A stretch of 21,183 nt of DNA from BMS3ABIN03 sp964418885 (GTDB taxonomy: Bacteria; Bacteroidota; Ignavibacteria; Ignavibacteriales; Ignavibacteriaceae), in contig CAYQNW010000065.1 of assembly GCA_964418885.1 (NCBI GenBank), positions 1 to 21,183 on the forward strand, given 5' to 3'. Shown piece by piece: positions 17,046 to 21,183 of the stretch (positions are counted from its first letter, which is position 1; each line of letters begins with the position of its first letter). The position numbers and the translations under genes were made by a program. The notes below the pieces were generated by a model. That model was not told the origin of the DNA and did no database searches. It saw only the letters and a list, made by a program, of their open reading frames with translations.

Positions 17046-17225
17046 AACTCCTCCCTCGATGTTATTTGGTTTAGTAATTAACAGGTATTACAAAATCCAG
17101 AAGTTGCCGTACCAGTTTTCCGACCCTGCTTTATAAGAATGTTAGAATAAATTGCTTTACCTAACAATTTTAATTTATTATATAATTATTTATTAAAAAA
17201 CAACCAATGTTATTCTTCTTAAAGA
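17046..17225. other. Intergenic leader of the SpoIIAA-like gene
   Basis: 180 AT-rich bases. They contain ACCTAAC (17159-17165), the same core seen in the attC-like spacers further right, paired as an inverted repeat with GTTAG at about 17141. It lies 114 nt from the next start and has no TTAACC box, so it was not counted as a site. Otherwise nothing recognisable. Confidence 0.45.
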
Positions 17226-17446
17226 TTATTCTTTTTCAGTAGAAATTTGTTCATTTACTATATTTAAATATTCAATCCTTTTCAAACTGATAACGGAAAA
17301 ACATCTGGATGTTCATAAGTTACATCTGGCTTTCCATCGGATTTGAAGGTATATGGAATTGTAACAACGCCTTCAGTTAAAATTAATCTTTTATTTTCAA
17401 TGTTTGTCAGACTAAGTCAACTGATATAATACAACAATTCTCTCAT
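17226..17446 (-). pseudogene. Broken small ORF downstream of the six-helix membrane protein
   Basis: An ATG at 17444-17446 overlaps the preceding stop as ATGA, a normal coupling arrangement, and opens MRELLYYIS. The frame then meets a TGA (17417-17419). It continues with protein-like sequence LTNIENKRLILTEGVVTIPY and TFKSDGKPDVTYEHPDVFPL to a TGA at 17282-17284. A shift of frame at that point adds LKRIEYLNIVNEQISTEKE, ending at a TAA at 17226-17228. One stop plus one frameshift would restore about 72 residues. The family is not recognised. It may be a decayed gene once coupled to the membrane-protein gene, or the product of two sequencing errors. Confidence 0.4.
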
Positions 17447-18210
17447 TTATTCAGTCGCTCCGTTTTATGAGTAAAAACTGGAAGGTACTGGCTGGCAATC
17501 AGCCATGCAAAACCGAACAATTCTAATGCAGATGTTTCCATCCAAAATGTTATATTTCTTATTGTGTGAAGCTTTGTAGACGTTACAATAACTAAGCTTA
17601 CTATAATTACAGCAATTCCCCAACCACAGAAAGAATAGATTTTAAGCCTTAGTTGTCTCGGACCAATTTTGGCTTTTCCGGATAATTTTTCTTCGTTCTT
17701 AATTTTATCCCTCGCTTGAGTGCTAAAAGCAACCAGGCAAAAATATACGGATGTTGAGAATAAAATAATGGCACTTATGTAATGGATAGATGAAACTGTA
17801 TCGTAGGGCGAATTTTCTTTAAGGCTTTTAGCTATTGGAAAGATTGCGGTTATCCACGCCGCAATTCCACCTATCCAACCCACTAAATCTTCTTCATATT
17901 TTCTTTCATAAATGCGGAAGTTGACCGCTCCCTTCCAGAAAATACTCACCCAGTTCCAGAATCTGCCAACATCATCCTTATGCAATGTATGTTTATGACC
18001 TTTATAACTCATTAAGAAGGCGCCAATAACAAATAAAAATCCTACATAGAAATCACGTGCGTCAGTGTGATATGCCCAACTTATAGAATCAGTTATTTTG
18101 GTTGCAAAAATTCTGACCACCAGAGGAAATAATATTGCAATGAGCCCAATCATCAGGCGAATAGCACGGTAATCAAATGTCAAATACTCTTTCGATTCTG
18201 ATGATTTCAT
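17443..18210 (-). CDS. Six-helix membrane protein of unknown function (SISxxYHTxxRDxxVG type)
   Basis: 255 residues with six predicted transmembrane helices near 17-36, 54-70, 109-127, 139-164, 190-208 and 224-243. The signature SISWAYHTDARDFYVG (42-57), just before helix 2, and a later SSIHYISAI recall a widespread uncharacterised bacterial membrane family with SxSxYYHTxxRDxFVG (close to DUF998-type proteins). Its Ser/His/Arg/Asp pattern at a membrane edge is reminiscent of CREST-type membrane hydrolases. That is speculation without a structure prediction. The soluble loop between helices 4 and 5 (about 165-188) is basic. AAGGAG 6 nt before the ATG is a good RBS. The stop overlaps the ATG of a broken ORF, and a candidate attC-like site lies 47 nt upstream of the start. 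Confidence 0.8.
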   Translation of the reverse strand: MKSSESKEYLTFDYRAIRLMIGLIAILFPLVVRIFATKITDSISWAYHTDARDFYVGFLFVIGAFLMSYKGHKHTLHKDDVGRFWNWVSIFWKGAVNFRIYERKYEEDLVGWIGGIAAWITAIFPIAKSLKENSPYDTVSSIHYISAIILFSTSVYFCLVAFSTQARDKIKNEEKLSGKAKIGPRQLRLKIYSFCGWGIAVIIVSLVIVTSTKLHTIRNITFWMETSALELFGFAWLIASQYLPVFTHKTERLNK

Positions 18211-18256
18211 AAGCCACTCCTTATGTTATCTATTCAAAGATCTGTAGTTATAGTTT

Positions 18257-18340
18257 ACCTAACTCAAAAAACCTAAACAATCTTATCGAACTTATCCCTG
18301 CCTTTCGCAGGATAAGGTTGGATCAAAGAACAGGTTAGGC
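18257..18340 (-). repeat. Candidate attC-like recombination site (84 bp)
   Basis: Read on the gene strand, GCCTAAC (18340-18334, RYYYAAC type) and GTTAGGT (18263-18257, GTTRRRY type) bound an 84-bp imperfect palindrome. It contains a strong stem CTTATCCTGC/GCAGGGATAAG (18291-18316, one-base bulge). End cores, length (57-141 bp is usual) and position agree with an integron attC site: it follows the stop of one lipoprotein gene and lies 47 nt before the next start. The inner L boxes pair poorly. A terminator would be an alternative for the central hairpin alone. Confidence 0.5.
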
Positions 18341-18371
18341 AATTGAATGACAGCAATTTTTAGGTGTAATT

Positions 18372-18821
18372 CTATTTTTTTAAAATTATTATAGTTTGTC
18401 CATAACTTTTTTGAATAAAGAAAATTGATTCTCCTAACATTTTAATTTCAAATTCACCGTTTAGATAGAGACTTGGAGATCCCTCTGGTCTTCCAAGTCC
18501 ATAAGTTACTGCATAGTCCTTCAAAGAAATAGTATTGTCTGATATTGAATAATTACCTTTGTCTTGAATTCCATCCTTAAAATAATACCCTCTTCCTTTG
18601 GTGGTATCAGCAAATTTACCGGTGTAATGATAAGAGTGATTTTCAAATATCATAATTATGGAACCTTCTTCAATCCATTCTTGTGGAGTTTCAGGATTGT
18701 GACTTATTTTAAATGAACCATTTAAAATTTGATTTTCCGGGACTAAATTTTCAACGGGATTTTCCTTTTCGCATCCGACAATTACAAAAACAAAGAAGGC
18801 ACTTATAAAATATTTTAACAT
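18372..18821 (-). CDS. Small predicted lipoprotein of unknown function
   Basis: 149 residues. MLKYFISAFFVFVIVGC is a lipoprotein signal with lipobox IVGC and lipidated Cys17. The following residues (EKENPVENLVPENQ) form a flexible tether. The mature part is beta-rich (LNGSFKISHNPETPQEWIEE, GSIIMIFENHSYHYTGKFAD, GRGYYFKDGIQDKGNYSISD, SLYLNGEFEIKMLGESIFFI). The order of elements (response to size and text of a measured quantity, then GNYSISDNTISLKD) is reminiscent of lipocalin-like or META-type small beta barrels common in Bacteroidota lipoproteins, but no family is certain. It lies between an attC-like site downstream (18257-18340) and an attC-like core upstream (18860), the layout expected of a single-gene cassette. 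Confidence 0.72.
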   Translation of the reverse strand: MLKYFISAFFVFVIVGCEKENPVENLVPENQILNGSFKISHNPETPQEWIEEGSIIMIFENHSYHYTGKFADTTKGRGYYFKDGIQDKGNYSISDNTISLKDYAVTYGLGRPEGSPSLYLNGEFEIKMLGESIFFIQKSYGQTIIILKK

Positions 18822-18859
18822 TTTATTACACCCTTTTAATTGTTGCCTGATGAATTTGC

Positions 18860-18889
18860 GGCTAACTCGCCTGCTGTCGGGTTAAGCCA
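18860..18889 (-). repeat. attC-like core with L-type box (incomplete)
   Basis: On the + strand GGCTAAC (18860-18866) is followed 14 nt later by GTTAAGCC (18881-18888). The two are complementary with one bulge and can form a hairpin. The pair CTAAC...TTAAGCC recalls the right half of cassette attC sites read on the bottom strand. It lies 39 nt upstream of the lipoprotein start. No matching outer GTTRRRY core is found towards the neighbouring gene, so the site is incomplete or degenerate. Confidence 0.35.
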
Positions 18890-18963
18890 CTTGTAAGTAG
18901 TAAATATAATTTTACTTCACAAAAAAAATAATATTACAAATAATCCTGGTATTCATCTTTTTT

Positions 18964-19746
18964 CTAATAGATAATTCTTAGATCTCCAAAAGCCATATGA
19001 TCAGAATAATTACCGTCTCCTCCATCGTCTGTTTCAATTCTTAAAACTTTACCAGAGTCCAAATTCAAATCGAATCCACGACATTCTTTTCCCGTCAATT
19101 CATTTCCATATAGTAATTCTCCATCTACAAAAATTCTATATCTCATTTTGCCGTGTGAAGTTGCATAACCGCCTCCTTCACCATAACCGGCAACACCCAA
19201 AAGATGTCCTCCTTTTTTAGGTATAAGAAATTCAGCATAAGCAACTATTCCACCTTTTTCGGGATGAATAACAACACCCTTTCTATATTTTTTCCCGCAA
19301 ATAACTAATTCATTAGTCCAATAAGGCTTATCTAATCCAATTCCGCCATGAATATTGCTTGAGCGGATTATTTGTAAATCAGAGACATATACAGTTTTAA
19401 TTATTGATGGATTTAATAATCCAAGCAATACCTTAGTGCGATTCTCCGTAAGATATGCCAGATATGTTAATTCATTACGGGAAAGTGAATCTTCTTTCTC
19501 AATAGCAGCATGTTCAGGGTAAATTAACGTGAACTGTGCGTCTCTAAATTTAAGCCATGCCCGCTGAGATATTTTAAGGTTTCTTATGAATATCGTATCA
19601 GACCGGTTTGTAACCATCAGCTTTTGATAGATATCATTTAGTTTCTTATCGATATTTTCGAAATAAGTACGAGTGTCTTCGTGAGTTTGCGGGAAAGATA
19701 AGGTGATCGGAAGAATTAAAATCAGAATTAGTAATATTGTTTTCAT
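18964..19746 (-). CDS. Secreted LprI-like (DUF1311) plus NPCBM carbohydrate-binding fusion
   Basis: 260 residues. A signal peptide (MKTILLILILILPITLSFPQ) leads to a helical domain at about 25-110: KKLNDIYQKLMVTNRSDT, LKISQRAWLKFRDAQFTLIY and LSRNELTYLAYLTENRTKVL. This follows the LprI-like/DUF1311 lysozyme-inhibitor pattern (Lnx.Yq.Lm...L..aQRaWlkfRD...l...t..R...L), but the usual Cys pair is not evident. The second half (about 117-260) is an NPCBM module: VYVSDLQ, then ICGKKYRKGVVIHPEKGGIV, YRIFVDGELLYGNELTG, and the closing IETDDGGDGNYSDHMAFGDL. NPCBM binds glycans and is usually attached to glycoside hydrolases. The combination suggests a secreted protein that binds cell-wall or surface glycan and may protect it from a hydrolase; that role is inferred. 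AAAGGATA precedes the ATG. Confidence 0.82.
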   Translation of the reverse strand: MKTILLILILILPITLSFPQTHEDTRTYFENIDKKLNDIYQKLMVTNRSDTIFIRNLKISQRAWLKFRDAQFTLIYPEHAAIEKEDSLSRNELTYLAYLTENRTKVLLGLLNPSIIKTVYVSDLQIIRSSNIHGGIGLDKPYWTNELVICGKKYRKGVVIHPEKGGIVAYAEFLIPKKGGHLLGVAGYGEGGGYATSHGKMRYRIFVDGELLYGNELTGKECRGFDLNLDSGKVLRIETDDGGDGNYSDHMAFGDLRIIY

Positions 19747-20041
19747 TATCCTTTATCCATTTTATTTGATTACCTGTTTTGTTTTCCTCTTACGGCATTA
19801 CGCCTAACCCGCTGCCCATAACAACACTGCCAGTTAACCACAACTGCCGAGAATTTGTAGCCACGTTTAACTTTCATAACAAAGGTGGCGATACTTATTA
19901 TTTATTTACTTCTATTTTAAAAGCCTACTTTCTTTTTGAACTTCTCTTTAGAAAATCAATTCTGCTGCTTCTTCTCGCGGTCACGCTGATTTGGTGGTTA
20001 GCACTATTTGGTTGCAATCCGAAGTATTCCGAAATAACCTT
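19747..20041. other. Repeat-rich spacer with attC-like features
   Basis: 295 bp without a convincing gene. GCCTAAC (19802-19808) followed by AGTTAACCAC (19832-19841) parallels the other attC-like spacers and lies 56 nt from the next start. A complementary GTTAGC (19997-20002) near the far end would make a palindromic element of about 200 bp, long for attC. Three degenerate units on the minus strand, each GGCAG-n-GTTA, lie at 19805-19848. GCCAC/GTGGC-type inverted pairs occur at about 19860-19890. A 105-codon plus-strand frame across this region lacks any protein-like signal. Confidence 0.45.
19802..20002 (-). repeat. Candidate long attC-like element
   Basis: On the gene strand a GCTAAC near 20002 and GTTAGGC at 19808-19802 bound about 200 bp with internal inverted repeats. 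The right end (core plus GTTAACC box) matches the neighbouring spacers; the left core is imperfect (one base missing in the pairing). Confidence 0.3.
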
Positions 20042-20434
20042 TTACAGATTAACATCAGTCATTACTCCAACTAGCAATTTAGGTTTTTTTGATTGATCAG
20101 CCATTATTGTACCCACAACACTATCTAATTGCTTTCTATTATATGTTGTGTTTTTATCATTGCCTTGAATTATATTTATTTCCGAATTTTTTGTTTGATA
20201 CATCTGAATTTTATTTTCTATTAAGAATGATTGTATTTCACTCTGATAAAAATCAAAGTCTGATAATATTTCAGTTAACTCGGATTGTTCCTTATCATCC
20301 TTTGAATCATACTCTGATTGAGTAACACTAAAAAATATTACACTCCTATCTGAGATTTTAAATTCTTTTAAATCCCCTGCATCAGTACAAAAAGAAAAAG
20401 AAATTATTAACAATGTAAAAAATTTAGATTTCAT
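20042..20434 (-). CDS. Secreted hypothetical protein
   Basis: 130 residues from the ATG at 20432-20434, opening MKSKFFTLLIISFSFCTDAG, a signal peptide or a poor lipobox (SFSFC). The mature part contains VIFFSVTQSEYDSKDDKEQS, LTEILSDFDFYQSEIQSFL, IENKIQMYQTKNSEINIIQG and a C-terminal VVGTIMADQSKKPKLLVGVM. I recall similar exported small proteins in Bacteroidota with ...SDFDYY...VGTIL.D...P, but no name or function. The open frame begins 21 codons earlier (20497), but that extension (MFRLAPHNPAIFAVSTWNIY) puts non-signal sequence before a perfect signal, so I reject it. There is no clear Shine-Dalgarno. No CTAAC-type core separates it from the NTF2-like gene upstream, so the two could share one cassette or transcript. 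Confidence 0.65.
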   Translation of the reverse strand: MKSKFFTLLIISFSFCTDAGDLKEFKISDRSVIFFSVTQSEYDSKDDKEQSELTEILSDFDFYQSEIQSFLIENKIQMYQTKNSEINIIQGNDKNTTYNRKQLDSVVGTIMADQSKKPKLLVGVMTDVNL

Positions 20435-20546
20435 TTTGTATATATTCCAAGTGCTTACAGCAAAGATTGCAGGATTGTGTGGAGCAAGGCGGAACACAAA
20501 TCATAGTAAAGCATCGGATTATAATTCGCTAATAGTGAGACATTTT
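20435..20546. other. Short spacer with imperfect palindromes
   Basis: 112 bp between two minus-strand genes. On the + strand TGTGTGGAGCAAGGCGGAACACA (about 20476-20498) is an imperfect palindrome, and CGGATTATAATTCG (about 20516-20529) is another with two mismatches. There is no GTTRRRY core as in the other spacers, and no clear promoter. Confidence 0.35.
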
Positions 20547-21020
20547 CTATAGCTTTTCAAGCCAATCCCATCCTCGACTCCACTCGTCAGCTATTTTACC
20601 ATCACGAATACGAAAAATGTGAATTACTGTGCCTTCGGCAGCCTTTCCTGATAGTTTATGAGTCCCTCTCCAAATTTCGCGTGTTACTACCTTGTCATCT
20701 TCCGCTATGACATCTTCGACAGTTATTTTAAGATTATCAAAGATTCCAAAAAATCCTTTTATTGCGGATTTGATACCCTCGATCCCGGGGACCTGATCCG
20801 GGAAAGCACTGTGGTCGACCACACTCGAGTCATAGAGCTCGTCAATAACAGATAAGGATTGCTGATTGAAAACTTCACCAAATAAACGCAAAACCACTTG
20901 CTTGTTTTCGTTTATTGTCATATTCTTTCCTTCTTTCTTTGTAGAGGTTTCCGCGAAAGTTGAAAATACTGTTAAAAGACCGACAAAAGAGACGATAGCG
21001 AATGTTGGTAGTTTCTTCAT
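20547..21020 (-). CDS. Exported NTF2-like/SnoaL-like protein
   Basis: 157 residues. A signal peptide (MKKLPTFAIVSFVGLLTVFS, cleavage near TFA-E) precedes a complete SnoaL-type NTF2-like domain (about 36-155). It opens NKQVVLRLFGEVFNQQSLSV-IDELYDSSVVDHS, continues PGIEGIKSAIKGFFGIFDNL, VTREIWRGTHKLSGK and FRIRDGKIADEWSRGWDWL, the usual ester-cyclase/polyketide-cyclase-like pattern. The fold forms a cone-shaped pocket; ligand and reaction are unknown. AGAGGTAAATT before the ATG is a fair RBS. A second ATG at 20919-20921 has AGGA 6 nt upstream and would give the typical 124-residue cytosolic form, so dual localisation is possible. An ACCTAAC core (21067) lies 46 nt upstream of the first start. 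Confidence 0.87.
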   Translation of the reverse strand: MKKLPTFAIVSFVGLLTVFSTFAETSTKKEGKNMTINENKQVVLRLFGEVFNQQSLSVIDELYDSSVVDHSAFPDQVPGIEGIKSAIKGFFGIFDNLKITVEDVIAEDDKVVTREIWRGTHKLSGKAAEGTVIHIFRIRDGKIADEWSRGWDWLEKL

Positions 21021-21066
21021 AATTTACCTCTCATTTTGAGTATAACGGCGTGGTTTTTAAGCCGCC

Positions 21067-21100
21067 ACCTAACACTGCAATGTTGCTTAATTAACCAACA
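21067..21100 (-). repeat. attC-like core upstream of the NTF2-like gene
   Basis: On the + strand ACCTAAC (21067-21073, GTTAGGT on the gene strand) is followed 17 nt later by TTAACCAAC (21091-21099). This is the same arrangement as at 18860 and 19802, and it sits 46 nt before the start codon. The expected outer core would lie further right; nothing clear is seen before the window ends. Confidence 0.35.
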
Positions 21101-21183
21101 CCAATTATTATTAAAAACTTCTTTTACTTAAACTATTATAAACAACAACTTAGTTTTGTCAACTTAACTTGAAAATCCTAAAC
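21101..21183. other. AT-rich end of the window
   Basis: 83 bp with no gene visible. A GTCAACTTAAC stretch near 21158-21168 is the only feature resembling an inverted core, and it is not convincing. Confidence 0.3.

Noticed and set aside
18291..18316. Rho-independent terminator for the lipoprotein gene
   Set aside because: The stem is good but no U tract follows directly on either strand, and the flanking complementary cores suggest a larger attC-like fold.
19779..20096. 105-codon plus-strand frame in the large spacer
   Set aside because: It has no RBS, overlaps the 3' end of a real gene and the inverted repeats, and its translation is low-complexity without family features.
20435..20497. 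Upstream start at 20497 for the secreted hypothetical protein
   Set aside because: It would place MFRLAPHNPAIF in front of a good signal peptide and reads through an imperfect palindrome; the internal ATG at 20434 is better.
1..21183. CRISPR arrays, tRNA/rRNA genes, insertion sequences
   Set aside because: No regular direct repeats with spacers, no cloverleaf or rRNA-like sequence and no transposase frames were seen on either strand.

Overview
This is an AT-rich bacterial contig carrying two 100-base runs of N (1118-1217 and 4164-4263), which look like scaffold joins of unknown true length. The gene style suggests the Bacteroidota/Chlorobiota/Ignavibacteriota group, perhaps Ignavibacteria: a TonB-dependent receptor with an N-terminal carboxypeptidase-regulatory-like domain, a cytosolic multi-PAS hybrid kinase, many small lipoproteins, and an aspS-gatC-gatA-gatB cluster. 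That placement is inference. No rRNA, tRNA, CRISPR array, transposase or integrase was seen.

Left part (1-3214, minus strand): Asn-tRNA synthesis by transamidation. AspRS runs in frame into the start of GatC, then comes the first gap, then GatA without its N-terminus, then the first 29 codons of GatB at the window edge. AspRS carries His and Gly at the two positions linked to non-discriminating enzymes, which fits Asp-tRNA(Asn) being made and then amidated by GatCAB. Between aspS and the next gene lie an unannotated 69-codon open frame (3307-3516) and a degenerate repeat.

Middle (3628-13613): a DinB-like gene whose conserved N-terminus extends upstream of its first ATG to an ATA codon with a good ribosome binding site; the second gap; a VOC-fold protein; a TonB-dependent receptor; and, convergent with it, a 2087-residue hybrid histidine kinase with twelve PAS domains, a GAF domain, HisKA, HATPase and a receiver.

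Right part (13967-21020, all minus strand): a membrane-anchored diheme cytochrome c, then small single genes separated by 110-400 bp: a lipoprotein, a secreted TPR-like protein, a SpoIIAA-like protein, a six-helix membrane protein, a second lipoprotein, an LprI-like/NPCBM fusion, a secreted hypothetical protein and an exported NTF2-like protein. From about 18.2 kb to the right end, four intergenic spaces hold a similarly oriented CTAAC-type core 39-56 nt upstream of the next start codon. Three also carry a TTAA(G)CC box, and one is bounded by complementary cores around a strong hairpin. This resembles a run of integron-type gene cassettes (attC-like sites) without a visible integrase and is the most interesting structure here. 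A broken small ORF (17226-17446) fits a region of gene turnover.
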